Shown here one piece after another: positions 1 through 7,565 of a DNA stretch of 31,201 nt. The stretch is from CAYNLK01 sp964398055 (GTDB lineage: Bacteria > Chloroflexota > Anaerolineae > 4572-78 > J111), in the NCBI GenBank assembly GCA_964398055.1, contig CAYNLK010000072.1:1-31201 (forward strand). The letters are read 5' to 3'. Under the pieces are notes generated by a model that ran no database searches, was not told the DNA's origin, and was given only the letters and a program-made list of their open reading frames with translations. The position numbers were made by a program, and so were the translations under genes. Each line of letters opens with the position of its first letter. The first letter of the stretch is position 1.

Positions 1-56
1 TCCGGGAAGGTGGTCGGACCGTTGGGGCTGGCGTTATTACCAAGATCGTTGAGTAG
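1..56 (+). CDS. tuf: Elongation factor Tu, C-terminal end only (partial)
   Basis: The frame starting at base 3 reads REGGRTVGAGVITKIVE followed by TAG. This matches the conserved C-terminal end of EF-Tu, the GTPase that delivers aminoacyl-tRNA to the ribosome. Only the last 17 codons are inside the window. A tuf gene just upstream of rpsJ is the normal str/S10 arrangement, which supports the call. The gap to rpsJ is about 45 bases, so the two are probably co-transcribed. Confidence 0.85.
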   Translation, partial: REGGRTVGAGVITKIVE

Positions 57-101
57 GTAAGTTATCTGAGATAGCATCACAACCTTACCAATGGAGTCAG
101 T

Positions 102-407
102 ATGGCCAAGCAAAAGATAAGAATTCGCCTTAAAGCTTATGATCATCGGGTTTTAGACCAATCGGTCCGGCAAATTGTGGACACGGCCGAACGGACAGGT
201 GCAGCGGTGGTCGGTCCGGTGCCGCTCCCAACCAAGATTGAGCGATTTACCGTGATTCGGTCACCTTTTATCGACAAGGACTCGCGCGAACAGTTTGAGA
301 TTCGTACTCACAAACGCTTGATTGATGTGATTGATCCCAAATCAAAAACAATCGATGCCCTGGTTCGCCTCAATTTGCCGGCCGGCGTAGATGTAGAAAT
401 TAAGTAG
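102..407 (+). CDS. rpsJ: 30S ribosomal protein S10
   Basis: S10 is a small-subunit head protein that in many bacteria also pairs with NusB in antitermination. The 101-residue product is the usual family length. It opens with the typical IRIRLKAYDHRVLDQS, and residues about 41-68 carry the conserved PLPTKIERFTVIRSPFIDKD region. The ATG at 102 has GGAG at 93-96 with a 5-base spacer. It is the first gene of the S10 block after tuf and is followed by an unusually long 122-base spacer before rplC. Confidence 0.98.
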   Translation: MAKQKIRIRLKAYDHRVLDQSVRQIVDTAERTGAAVVGPVPLPTKIERFTVIRSPFIDKDSREQFEIRTHKRLIDVIDPKSKTIDALVRLNLPAGVDVEIK

Positions 408-447
408 TTGGGCCTATACCTCCAGAGCCGGTTGTGAGTCTAAAATA

Positions 448-480
448 ATGAAAGGGGAGACTGAAGGAATGATGGCCTAA
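448..480 (+). other. Possible 10-codon leader ORF before rplC
   Basis: ATG at 448 opens a 10-codon frame (MKGETEGMMA) that ends in TAA at 478-480. The bases around its start (TGAGTCTAA, then ATA, then ATGAAA) nearly duplicate those around the rplC start 82 bases downstream. It has no good Shine-Dalgarno of its own. It could be a real leader peptide, a by-product of a duplication of the rplC start region, or chance. Confidence 0.2.
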
Positions 481-520
481 ATCCACGCTGATAACTGGTG
501 TGGTTACAGTTCCTTGAGTC
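451..520 (+). promoter_or_regulatory. Structured leader of rplC: possible hairpin-bridged ribosome binding site
   Basis: GACTGAAGGAA (459-469) can pair with TTCCTTGAGTC (510-520), giving 10 of 11 pairs with one G-G mismatch. A second stem forms inside the loop (483-488 with 498-503). The rplC ATG at 530 has no nearby Shine-Dalgarno. The purine-rich AAAGGGGA (451-458) sits immediately 5' of the stem. When the stem is folded, this would lie about 9 bases from the ATG. That reading is inferred from pairing alone. An autoregulatory ribosomal-protein site is an alternative. Confidence 0.4.
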
Positions 521-529
521 TAAGATACA

Positions 530-1168
530 ATGAAAAGCATTCTGGGTAAAAAAGTCGGGATGACCCAAATCTTCGATGAGAAAGGGGAAGTTGTCCCGGT
601 CAGTATCATCGAAGTTGGGCCTTGTTATGTAACGCAAAAGAAAACGGTTGACACGGATGGCTACAATGCCATTCAGTTAGGTTTTGACGAAGTGCCTGAG
701 CGCAAGGTGAATAAACCGAAAGCCGGTCATCTCAAGAAATCTGGCGCCCCGGCGGTTCGGTTTCTGCGTGAGTTTCGGGTTGCTGATGCCGACAGCTACG
801 ACGAAGGGCAGAAAATTGACGCCTCCCTGTTTGAGGTTGGAGACCGGGTTGACATCATCGGTACCAGCAAGGGTAAAGGTTTTGCCGGAGTGGTCAAGCG
901 GCATGGTTTTGGCGGTGGTCCAAAAACCCATGGTCAGTCCGACCGGTGGCGGGCGTCCGGCTCGGTTGGGGCCGGTTCTACTCCGGGCCGGGTGTTCAAA
1001 GGGGTGCGGATGGCCGGTCGGATGGGCAATGAGCGAGTGACGGTTCAGAATTTGAAGGTGGTTCTGGTTGACGCCGAAAAAAATCTTTTGGCGGTTAAAG
1101 GCGCGATTCCCGGGGCCAAGAATGGCCTGGTTATCGTCCGCGAGGCCAGGAAATCGAGTGGAAGGTAG
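530..1168 (+). CDS. rplC: 50S ribosomal protein L3
   Basis: L3 is a primary 23S rRNA binder whose extended loop reaches the peptidyl-transferase centre. The 212-residue product has the normal length and begins KSILGKKVGMTQIFDEKG. Residues about 111-155 hold the family signature GTSKGKGFAGVVKRHGF, followed by a glycine-rich loop with GPKTHGQS and GSVGAGSTPGRVFKG. The ATG at 530 lacks a nearby Shine-Dalgarno sequence, unlike most genes in this cluster, and follows a 122-base structured spacer. L4 follows after 11 bases. Confidence 0.98.
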   Translation: MKSILGKKVGMTQIFDEKGEVVPVSIIEVGPCYVTQKKTVDTDGYNAIQLGFDEVPERKVNKPKAGHLKKSGAPAVRFLREFRVADADSYDEGQKIDASLFEVGDRVDIIGTSKGKGFAGVVKRHGFGGGPKTHGQSDRWRASGSVGAGSTPGRVFKGVRMAGRMGNERVTVQNLKVVLVDAEKNLLAVKGAIPGAKNGLVIVREARKSSGR

Positions 1169-1179
1169 AGGAGTGCGTG

Positions 1180-1803
1180 ATGAAGGTTGACGTTAAGAAC
1201 TTTGATGGCGCCACCATAGAAGAACTTGAGCTTCGGGAAGATATTTTTGGGATCGAGCCTAATGCCGCGGTTATGCATCAGGCTTTGGTGCGCCAGCAAG
1301 CCAACGCCCGCTTGGGAACCCACAGCACCAAGACTCGAGCGGAGGTTTCTAGAACTGGGGCTAAATGGTATCGGCAAAAAGGTACGGGCCGGGCTCGCCA
1401 CGGTGATCGTAAGGCGCCAATTTTTGTGGGCGGCGGTCAGGCCCATAAGCCCAAGCCGCGGGATTATTCGCAAAAGATGCCCCGCAAAATGCGGCGACTG
1501 GCCCTGCGCTCTGCGCTCTCGGCCAAAGCTGCGGCCGAACAACTCGTCGTTTTGGATCAACTGGCTCTGGCTGAAGCAAAAACGGTACAGATAGTTCAAC
1601 TGCTTGATAATCTCGATATTTCCGGCAGCGCCATCCTGCTTTTGCCCGAGCGAAACGAGAATGTTGAAAAGAGCGCTCGCAATTTACCGGAAGTGAAGGC
1701 GTTGCGAGCTAATTATCTGAATGTGCGCGATCTCTTGGGTCATAACTATGTAATCATGACGAAAGAGGCCGTGTCGGTGATAGAGAGTTTTCTGGGACAG
1801 TAA
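1180..1803 (+). CDS. rplD: 50S ribosomal protein L4
   Basis: L4 binds 23S rRNA domain I and lines the exit tunnel; in enterobacteria it also represses its own operon. Residues about 50-110 hold the family core, including TRAEVSRTGAKWYRQKGTG, GRARHGDRKAPIFVGGG and KMRRLALRSALS. A GTG lies at 1177 and an ATG at 1180. AGGAG at 1169-1173 is 3 bases from the GTG but 6 from the ATG, so I take the ATG, giving 207 residues. The ribosome binding site directly abuts the rplC stop. Confidence 0.97.
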   Translation: MKVDVKNFDGATIEELELREDIFGIEPNAAVMHQALVRQQANARLGTHSTKTRAEVSRTGAKWYRQKGTGRARHGDRKAPIFVGGGQAHKPKPRDYSQKMPRKMRRLALRSALSAKAAAEQLVVLDQLALAEAKTVQIVQLLDNLDISGSAILLLPERNENVEKSARNLPEVKALRANYLNVRDLLGHNYVIMTKEAVSVIESFLGQ

Positions 1804-1826
1804 GAAGGATCCCTGGGAGTAAGCTT

Positions 1827-2120
1827 ATGGACACGAATCCCTATAAAATCGTAATTCGACCGATTGACACGGAGAAGAGCCGTAATGCGGCTGATCAGGG
1901 CCAGTATACCTTTATGGTGCACCCCTGGGCGAATAAAGTAGAGATTGCTATGGCCGTGTCTTACATTTTTGATGTGGATGTAGTTAAGGTTCGAACGATA
2001 AATCAAGCCTCTAAGTATGGTCGCTGGGGGCGTAAACGAATTCGACGAAAGCCGGCTCAAAAGAAAGCGGTCGTGACCCTGGCCCCCGGCCAACGAATTG
2101 AGGCCTTTGAAGGCGTGTAA
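1827..2120 (+). CDS. rplW: 50S ribosomal protein L23
   Basis: L23 sits at the polypeptide exit and docks trigger factor and SRP. The 97-residue protein has the family length and pattern: an N-terminal IRPIDTEKS, the mid-protein motif FMVHPWANKVEIAMAV, then VDVVKVRTINQASKYGRWGRK leading into a basic stretch. It lies between L4 and L2, as in the standard S10 order, 23 bases after L4. Confidence 0.97.
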   Translation: MDTNPYKIVIRPIDTEKSRNAADQGQYTFMVHPWANKVEIAMAVSYIFDVDVVKVRTINQASKYGRWGRKRIRRKPAQKKAVVTLAPGQRIEAFEGV

Positions 2121-2161
2121 ATTTTCAGTCTTGATATAGGCGCAAAGCGGAGAAAGCAGTT

Positions 2162-2998
2162 ATGCCTGTAAAAGTTTACAAACCGACCTCGCCTGGTCGG
2201 CGAGGGATGTCAGTTTTGACATTTGAAGATATTACGCAGACGACTCCAGAGAAGAGTTTGTTGGCGCCCCAGAAGCAGAATTCAGGGCGTAACAACCAGG
2301 GTCGCATTACGGTGCGGCACCGCGGGGGTGGTCATAAGCGGCGGTATCGCATCATTGATTTCAAGCGGGACAAACACGACGTACCGGCTACGGTAAGATC
2401 AATCGAGTACGACCCCAATCGGACCGCCCGTATTGCCCTATTAGTTTATGCTGACGGCGAAAAACGATACATCCTGGCGCCGGTTGGGCTGGCCGTGGGC
2501 GACACCGTAATGTCGGGGCCAAATGCCGAAATTCGGGTTGGCCATGCCCTACCCATCTATCGTATTCCCCTTGGAACCCAATTGCATAATATCGAGTTAC
2601 AGCCCGGTAAAGGTGGGCAACTGGTTCGGTCGGCCGGAACGTCGGCCCAGTTGCTGGCCAAGGAAGGTGATTACTCTCAGGTTCGTTTGCCCAGTGGGGA
2701 GGTCCGCTACATCAGCCAGAACTGCCTGGCTACAATCGGGCAGATTGGCAACGTGGAGCACAGCAATATTGTTTTGGGTAAAGCGGGCCGTAAACGCTGG
2801 TTGGGTATTCGCCCATCGGTGCGTGGTTCAGCAATGGACCCCAATAGCCACCCCCATGGCGGCGGCGAAGGTCGAGCGCCGATTGGGATGCCCGGCCCAA
2901 AGACTCCCTGGGGTAAGCCGGCTCTAGGGGCTAAAACCCGCAAAAATAAGCGGACCGACAAGTATATCGTTCGTAGTCGGCGTCAGAAGCGGCGATAA
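2162..2998 (+). CDS. rplB: 50S ribosomal protein L2
   Basis: L2 is among the most conserved large-subunit proteins and is needed for subunit joining and peptidyl-transferase function. The 278-residue product has the OB-fold and SH3-like core, with RITVRHRGGGHKRRYRIIDFKR near residues 50-72. The C-terminal signature DPNSHPHGGGEGRAP carries the conserved histidine at about residue 230, followed by the basic GAKTRKNKRTDKYIVRSRR tail. ATG at 2162. S19 follows after 13 bases with a good ribosome binding site. Confidence 0.99.
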   Translation: MPVKVYKPTSPGRRGMSVLTFEDITQTTPEKSLLAPQKQNSGRNNQGRITVRHRGGGHKRRYRIIDFKRDKHDVPATVRSIEYDPNRTARIALLVYADGEKRYILAPVGLAVGDTVMSGPNAEIRVGHALPIYRIPLGTQLHNIELQPGKGGQLVRSAGTSAQLLAKEGDYSQVRLPSGEVRYISQNCLATIGQIGNVEHSNIVLGKAGRKRWLGIRPSVRGSAMDPNSHPHGGGEGRAPIGMPGPKTPWGKPALGAKTRKNKRTDKYIVRSRRQKRR

Positions 2999-3011
2999 GG
3001 AGGGGTAACTG

Positions 3012-3290
3012 ATGACTCGTTCTCTGAAAAAAGGGCCTTTTGTAGAGCCGAAATTACTCAAGAAAATCGAAACGATGAATGCCGCCGGCGAGAAGCGGGT
3101 TATTCGGACCTGGTCGCGCGCCAGCACTATTTTTCCACAAATGGTTGGGCACACTATCGCCGTGCATGATGGACGTCGACACGTGCCTATCTATGTCACC
3201 GAAAATATGGTTGGCCATCGCCTGGGTGAATTTGTGCCAACCCGGTATTTCCGTAGTCACGTGGCTAAAGAAAAGTCAAGTCGTCGTTAG
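3012..3290 (+). CDS. rpsS: 30S ribosomal protein S19
   Basis: S19 is a 30S head protein that forms a complex with S13 and contacts the A-site and 50S bridge. At 92 residues it has the exact family length. It starts with TRSLKKGPFVEPKLLKKIE and contains RTWSRASTIFPQMVGHTI and NMVGHRLGEFVPTR. The ATG at 3012 is preceded by AAGGAGGGG (2997-3005). It lies between L2 and L22, as expected. Confidence 0.98.
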   Translation: MTRSLKKGPFVEPKLLKKIETMNAAGEKRVIRTWSRASTIFPQMVGHTIAVHDGRRHVPIYVTENMVGHRLGEFVPTRYFRSHVAKEKSSRR

Positions 3291-3351
3291 AACGAGAGCG
3301 TACGTTTAAGGCTCAAATCATAGCGGTGATTTTAATAACAGGGTCGTGAAC

Positions 3352-3711
3352 ATGGCAGATTTCCAAGTTAGAGCAGTGAGTAAGTATATTTTAGGGTCGC
3401 CCATAAAGATGCGGCGGGTGGTTAATTCTGTCCGCGGGCTGCGGGCTCAGGAAGCGCTGGAAGTTCTGGAACTGTTGCCGCAGCGGGCGGCAGTACCGGT
3501 AGCCAAGACGATCAAGAGCGCCCTGGCCAATGCCGAAGAAAATTATGCCCTTGATGCCGAGGATATGGTCATTGCCCAGATTGCGGTGGATGAGGGGCCT
3601 CGGTTGCGACGAGCGCGCTATGGCGCTCGGGGGCGATTCAAACCGATCAAGAAACGAATGTCCCACATTACCGTGGTGCTAGAAGAAAATGCAGAGGAGT
3701 TGGCGGGATAA
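3352..3711 (+). CDS. rplV: 50S ribosomal protein L22
   Basis: L22 contacts all six 23S domains and its long beta-hairpin lines the exit tunnel. The hairpin is visible as RLRRARYGARGRFKPIKKR at about residues 83-103. The frame is open from a GTG at 3346, but AGGG at 3340-3343 is 2 bases from the GTG and 8 from the ATG at 3352. I therefore take the ATG, giving 119 residues. A 61-base spacer separates it from S19, and about 97 bases follow before S3. Confidence 0.96.
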   Translation: MADFQVRAVSKYILGSPIKMRRVVNSVRGLRAQEALEVLELLPQRAAVPVAKTIKSALANAEENYALDAEDMVIAQIAVDEGPRLRRARYGARGRFKPIKKRMSHITVVLEENAEELAG

Positions 3712-3808
3712 TGCCTCCTCGGGATTAATAAGTCAATCTCGCGTCCAGTCCAATGCAGGGCAAGAGGTTGAATTCGTCAAGTTTTAGTTTGGCAAAGGAG
3801 AGTGTCAT

Positions 3809-4483
3809 TTGGGCCGCAAAGTTCATCCGATAGGATTTAGATTAGGGATCATTCAAGATCATCGAGCTCGTTGGTATGCTGAGGGGAATGATTACAAAGA
3901 GTTGCTGGAGGAAGACCTGGCAATTCGGAAGCTAATTTATGATTCTCATGACCGGGGTGCTGTGGCCGATATCGAAATTGAACGGTTGCCGGCGGCAAAA
4001 CAGGTGACTGTTAAAATTAGCACGGCTAAACCCGGCATTATTATCGGCCGTAAAGGGGCTGCGGTTAACCAACTGCGCAAGCAACTTCAGGATTTGACCC
4101 AAAAGAAAGTGCATATCGATGTTCTGGAAATCGATAACGCTGACACGAATGCCTTCCTGATTGGGGAGAATATTGCTATGCAGATTGAGCGCCGGATTTC
4201 TCATAAGCGGGCGATGAAACAAGCTGTTCGTCGCGCCATGAAGGCCGGGGCCAAGGGCATTATGATTACCTGCAGCGGTCGATTGGGCGGCGCGGATATG
4301 GCTCGTCAAGAAAGCCAGCGTGAAGGCCGGATTCCTCGCCACACCTTGCGAGCTGACATCGATTACGCCAATGTTGAGGCGTTAACCACCTTTAGTAAGA
4401 TTGGGATTAAGGTGTGGGTTTACAAAGGTGATATTTTGCCCAGGGCCAAAGAAGAGCCGGTTGGGGCTTACGTGTCGCCGTAA
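3809..4483 (+). CDS. rpsC: 30S ribosomal protein S3 (TTG start)
   Basis: S3 lies at the mRNA entry of the 30S head and contributes to helicase activity. The 224-residue protein begins GRKVHPIGFRLGI, has a type II KH domain with GIIIGRKG at residues 76-83, and a C-terminal S3 domain with QESQREGRIPRHTLRADIDY. The start is TTG at 3809. AAAGGAG at 3794-3800 is 8 bases upstream, and no better ATG or GTG keeps the conserved N-terminus. L16 follows after about 40 bases. Confidence 0.97.
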   Translation: MGRKVHPIGFRLGIIQDHRARWYAEGNDYKELLEEDLAIRKLIYDSHDRGAVADIEIERLPAAKQVTVKISTAKPGIIIGRKGAAVNQLRKQLQDLTQKKVHIDVLEIDNADTNAFLIGENIAMQIERRISHKRAMKQAVRRAMKAGAKGIMITCSGRLGGADMARQESQREGRIPRHTLRADIDYANVEALTTFSKIGIKVWVYKGDILPRAKEEPVGAYVSP

Positions 4484-4524
4484 TGACACTTGTAACAGAC
4501 TGAATGTTGATGGGATAATGCCTT

Positions 4525-4935
4525 ATGTTAATGCCGAAACGTGTTAAATACAGAAAGCAGATGCGCGGCCGGATGAAAGGTCGAGCTTCTCGTGGGGCCA
4601 AGGTGACTTTTGGTGAATTTGGTTTGCAAGCCGCCGAGCCCTGCTGGATGACCAGCCGTCAAATTGAGGCTGCTCGCCGGGCTATTGTGCGTTACGTGCG
4701 GCGGGGTGGAAAATTGTGGATCCGAGTTTTTCCTGATAAGCCAGTTACGGCCAAACCGGCCGAAACCCGCATGGGTAGCGGTAAAGGGTCGGTAGATCAC
4801 TGGGTGGCAGTCATCAGACCGGGTCGGGTACTCTTTGAGATTGCTGGCGTTACCGAGGAGCAGGCTCGCGAGGCGATGCGGTTAGCTGCCCATAAATTAC
4901 CGATTAGAACCCAGTTTGTACGCAGAGTGGATTAG
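4525..4935 (+). CDS. rplP: 50S ribosomal protein L16
   Basis: L16 organises the A-site tRNA elbow region of the large subunit. The 136-residue protein has the standard opening MPKRVKYRKQMRGRMKG, then FGEFGLQAAEPCWMTSRQIE and the KPAETRMGSGKGSVDHWVA signature near residues 75-93. Two in-frame ATGs lie at 4525 and 4531. The second gives exactly the usual MPKR start, so 4531 is a strong alternative. No clear Shine-Dalgarno separates them. Confidence 0.96.
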   Translation: MLMPKRVKYRKQMRGRMKGRASRGAKVTFGEFGLQAAEPCWMTSRQIEAARRAIVRYVRRGGKLWIRVFPDKPVTAKPAETRMGSGKGSVDHWVAVIRPGRVLFEIAGVTEEQAREAMRLAAHKLPIRTQFVRRVD

Positions 4936-4946
4936 GAGTGTGAGTG

Positions 4947-5147
4947 ATGAAGGCGTTTGAAATAAGGAATTTGTCGGACGACGAAATTCGGACGAAAATT
5001 GAAGAAGCTTACGAAGAACTCTTTAATCTACGATTTCAACTGGCTATTGGTCAGGTCAAAGATCCCAGCCGAATCGGTTTGTTGAAGCGGGATATTGCTC
5101 GGATGAAGACAGTTCTGACCGAGCGTAAGCTGGCGGCTGTGTCATAA
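4947..5147 (+). CDS. rpmC: 50S ribosomal protein L29
   Basis: L29 is a small helical hairpin protein next to L23 at the tunnel exit. The 66-residue product shows the expected pattern of acidic helix 1 (IRNLSDDEIRTKIEEAYEEL), FNLRFQLAIGQ, then the RIGLLKRDIARMKTVLTER helix. AGGAG at 4934-4938 overlaps the L16 stop and is 8 bases from the ATG at 4947. A GTG at 4944 (5 bases) could also serve. The L16 gap is about 11 bases, implying coupling. Confidence 0.95.
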   Translation: MKAFEIRNLSDDEIRTKIEEAYEELFNLRFQLAIGQVKDPSRIGLLKRDIARMKTVLTERKLAAVS

Positions 5148-5189
5148 AATTGTTTAATTTGTTTATTTTCCAGTGTCAGGAATAGGATT

Positions 5190-5447
5190 ATGGCTAGAGA
5201 GCAACGTAAAATTCTGGTAGGCCGTGTTACCAGCGACAAAATGGATAAGACCATTGTGGTGCAGGTAGAGCGCCTGAAACGACATAGCCTCTATGGCAAG
5301 GTGGTCCGTCTTCATAAAAAATTTAAGGCCCATGACGAACAAAACAGCGCCAAAATTGGTGATCTGGTCAAGATTATCGAGTCCCGGCCCATTAGCAAAG
5401 AAAAAAGATGGGCTTTAGTAGAAATCTTAGAGAGTAAAGAGTCCTGA
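5190..5447 (+). CDS. rpsQ: 30S ribosomal protein S17
   Basis: S17 is a primary 16S rRNA binder with an OB fold. The 85-residue protein contains KILVGRVTSDKMDKTIVVQVE, HSLYGKVVRLHKKFKAHDE and GDLVKIIESRPISKEKRW, all typical for S17. ATG at 5190. It follows L29 by 42 bases of AT-rich spacer and precedes L14 by 47 bases. Confidence 0.97.
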   Translation: MAREQRKILVGRVTSDKMDKTIVVQVERLKRHSLYGKVVRLHKKFKAHDEQNSAKIGDLVKIIESRPISKEKRWALVEILESKES

Positions 5448-5494
5448 GAACGCAACTTGATCTTGTTCTGAAAGATTCTTGGAGCAGTGAAACG

Positions 5495-5866
5495 ATGATA
5501 CAACAAGAAAGTCGCCTGAAGGTTGCTGATAACAGTGGGGCTAAAGAAGTGTTGTGTATTCAGGTGGTGGGTGGTTCTCGGCGCCGTTATGCCAGAATAG
5601 GCGATGTGATCATTGCCACCGTTAAACAAGCCGCGCCGCAGGGTTCGGTGAAAAAGGGTGATATTGTCAAGGCTGTAGTGGTGCGGACTACTAAAGAGGT
5701 GGGGCGCCCTGACGGCTCTTATATTAGATTTGATGACAACGCCGCCGTAATTCTGGACTCTGAAGGAAAAGGACCGCGTGGAACTCGCATCTTTGGCCCA
5801 ATTGCCCGCGAGTTGCGGGAAAAGGGTTTTATGCGGATTGTGTCATTAGCCCCAGAGGTGCTCTAA
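5495..5866 (+). CDS. rplN: 50S ribosomal protein L14
   Basis: L14 forms intersubunit bridges and is the docking site of the silencing factor RsfS. The 123-residue length is typical. It opens MIQQESRLKVADNSGAKEV and carries RRRYARIGDVIIATVKQA, DGSYIRFDDNAAVIL and the C-terminal GTRIFGPIARELREKGFMRI. ATG at 5495, start of the spc-type block. Confidence 0.98.
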   Translation: MIQQESRLKVADNSGAKEVLCIQVVGGSRRRYARIGDVIIATVKQAAPQGSVKKGDIVKAVVVRTTKEVGRPDGSYIRFDDNAAVILDSEGKGPRGTRIFGPIARELREKGFMRIVSLAPEVL

Positions 5867-5896
5867 CCAGGTTCAGCGGTAAGCAAGGAGTTCGAT

Positions 5897-6259
5897 ATGC
5901 AAAGAATTAAGAATGGTGATCTGGTACAGGTAATTAGCGGCAACGAAAAGGGCGCTCGAGGGGAAGTTAAGGAAATTGTGCATGGCTGGCGGGTTGATCG
6001 CAATAGATCAAGTAAAATGCGTAACCCCGAAAAAGACAGGGTGATTATCGCGGGGGTTAACCTTCGCAAAAAACACCAACGCCCTATCAGCCAAACTCGT
6101 ACCCAAACCGGTATCATCGAGCGGGAGGCACCTGTTCACATCTCGAATGTGATGCTGGTGTGTCCGCACTGTGATGAGGCGGTTCGGGTGAAGTTCGATC
6201 ATGACGGGGTTAAGAAGATACGCATCTGCAAGCGGTGCGGTGGGGCCATTGACAAATAG
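5897..6259 (+). CDS. rplX: 50S ribosomal protein L24, zinc-ribbon form
   Basis: L24 is an assembly initiator protein at the 5' end of 23S rRNA. The KOW motif is at residues 7-33 (GDLVQVISGNEKGARGEV), followed by GVNLRKKHQRP. The C-terminal part keeps two CxxC pairs (C89/C92 and C111/C114), as in many L24 proteins that bind zinc. It is 120 residues, slightly longer than the E. coli protein, which lacks these cysteines. ATG at 5897 with AAGGAG at 5884-5889. Confidence 0.97.
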   Translation: MQRIKNGDLVQVISGNEKGARGEVKEIVHGWRVDRNRSSKMRNPEKDRVIIAGVNLRKKHQRPISQTRTQTGIIEREAPVHISNVMLVCPHCDEAVRVKFDHDGVKKIRICKRCGGAIDK

Positions 6260-6313
6260 CTGGCAGATAGTTGTTGGTTGACCCCAGATATTTAGCAGGT
6301 TAAGGATGGAACT

Positions 6314-6859
6314 ATGCCTCGGTTAAAAGATATATATAAAGAAGAGGTGGTCCCGGCTCTTCGCAACGAATTTGCCTACTCGAATGTGCACGAAGTACCG
6401 CGTCTGAGTAAGGTTGTGGTGAACATTGGCTTGGGCGAAGCTCTGCAAAATGCGAAAGTGTTGGAGTACGCCTCCCAAGATCTGGCCGCCATTACCGGTC
6501 AGAAAGCAATTGTAACACGAGCCAGGCGATCTATCGCCACCTTTAAGTTGCGCGAAGGTAATCCCATTGGCTTAAAAGTTACCCTACGCGGTAATCGAAT
6601 GTGGGATTTTATGGATAGATTGTTGAATATCTCTTTGGCCCGGCAACGCGATTTTCGCGGCGTGTCGCCGGATGGCTTTGATGGCCGCGGTAACTACAAC
6701 CTGGGCCTGGCCGAACAGTTGGTGTGGCCGGAGATTGAATATGACAAGATTGACAAAATTCGTGGTATGGAAATAAATATAGTCACCACGGCCAAAACTG
6801 ATGAAGAAGGCCGCCGCTTGTTGGCTTTGTTAGGAATGCCCTTTAGAAGGAAGAGGTAA
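6314..6859 (+). CDS. rplE: 50S ribosomal protein L5
   Basis: L5 binds 5S rRNA and contacts P-site tRNA. The 181-residue length matches the family. It shows MPRLKDIYKEEVVPALRNEF, the motif VPRLSKVVVNIGLGEA at about residues 28-43, and ITGQKAIVTRARRSIATFKLR. The C-terminal half contains RDFRGVSPDGFDGRGNYNLG. ATG at 6314. Only 3 bases separate it from the S14 gene, indicating translational coupling. Confidence 0.98.
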   Translation: MPRLKDIYKEEVVPALRNEFAYSNVHEVPRLSKVVVNIGLGEALQNAKVLEYASQDLAAITGQKAIVTRARRSIATFKLREGNPIGLKVTLRGNRMWDFMDRLLNISLARQRDFRGVSPDGFDGRGNYNLGLAEQLVWPEIEYDKIDKIRGMEINIVTTAKTDEEGRRLLALLGMPFRRKR

Positions 6860-6862
6860 AAT

Positions 6863-7045
6863 ATGGCCAAGAAATGTATGCCGATTCGGGAACAGCGCCG
6901 GAAATATGCGGTCCGGGTACGGAATCGCTGCAGCCAATGTGGACGGCCACGCGCTTATATGCGTCGCTTTGGTTTGTGCCGCATCTGCTTCCGTAAGCTG
7001 GCCAGTGAAGGCAAGATTCCCGGTGTGGTGAAGTCGAGTTGGTAG
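6863..7045 (+). CDS. rpsN: 30S ribosomal protein S14, zinc-binding (type Z)
   Basis: At 60 residues this is the short zinc-binding S14 (often named rpsZ), not the 101-residue zinc-free type. The zinc knuckle cysteines are C23, C26, C39 and C42 (CSQC and CRIC). The C-terminal end GKIPGVVKSSW is the type Z signature. ATG at 6863 lies 3 bases after the L5 stop. An 80-base spacer follows before S8. Confidence 0.98.
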   Translation: MAKKCMPIREQRRKYAVRVRNRCSQCGRPRAYMRRFGLCRICFRKLASEGKIPGVVKSSW

Positions 7046-7125
7046 GTAGACGATCAGATTTTATCGATCCGACCCGGCCTGACCGTGGTTAGCTGATGGA
7101 TTTTTAAGGAGTAAAGAGGACCCAG

Positions 7126-7530
7126 ATGAACGCAACAGACCCTATTGCCGATATGCTCACCCGTATTCGAAATGGCGTAATGATTCATCATAATCAGGTG
7201 GCTATGCCTAGCTCGAAAATGCGTGAAGCTATTGCCAAGATTTTAAAAGAGGAAGGCTTTATTAAGGATTACGAGGTTCTACCGGGCAAGGTTTCAGCAA
7301 CTTTGTTGATCCATCTCAAATATACGCGCGAGCGTCGTCCACGGCCGGTGATTTCTGGATTGGTGCGAGTTAGTAAGCCGGGCCGACGGATGTACTGTGG
7401 CAAGGGAGATATCCCGCACGTAAGAAGCGGGCTTGGTATCTCGATCCTTTCCACGCCTAAAGGGGTGATGACGGGTCAGCAGGCGCGCCGACTGGGTTTG
7501 GGCGGTGAAATTCTGTGCTACGCCTGGTAA
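7126..7530 (+). CDS. rpsH: 30S ribosomal protein S8
   Basis: S8 binds the central domain of 16S rRNA and in enterobacteria represses the spc operon. The 134-residue product starts with the canonical DPIADMLTRIRNG, and its C-terminal third carries KPGRRMYCGKGDIPHVRSGLG and ILSTPKGVMTGQQARRLGLGGEILC. ATG at 7126. The ribosome binding site is probably AAGGAGTAAAGAGG around 7107-7120. Confidence 0.98.
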   Translation: MNATDPIADMLTRIRNGVMIHHNQVAMPSSKMREAIAKILKEEGFIKDYEVLPGKVSATLLIHLKYTRERRPRPVISGLVRVSKPGRRMYCGKGDIPHVRSGLGISILSTPKGVMTGQQARRLGLGGEILCYAW

Positions 7531-7565
7531 GGCGCCGGTTGAATATTAGGTAGTGAGGTGATACG

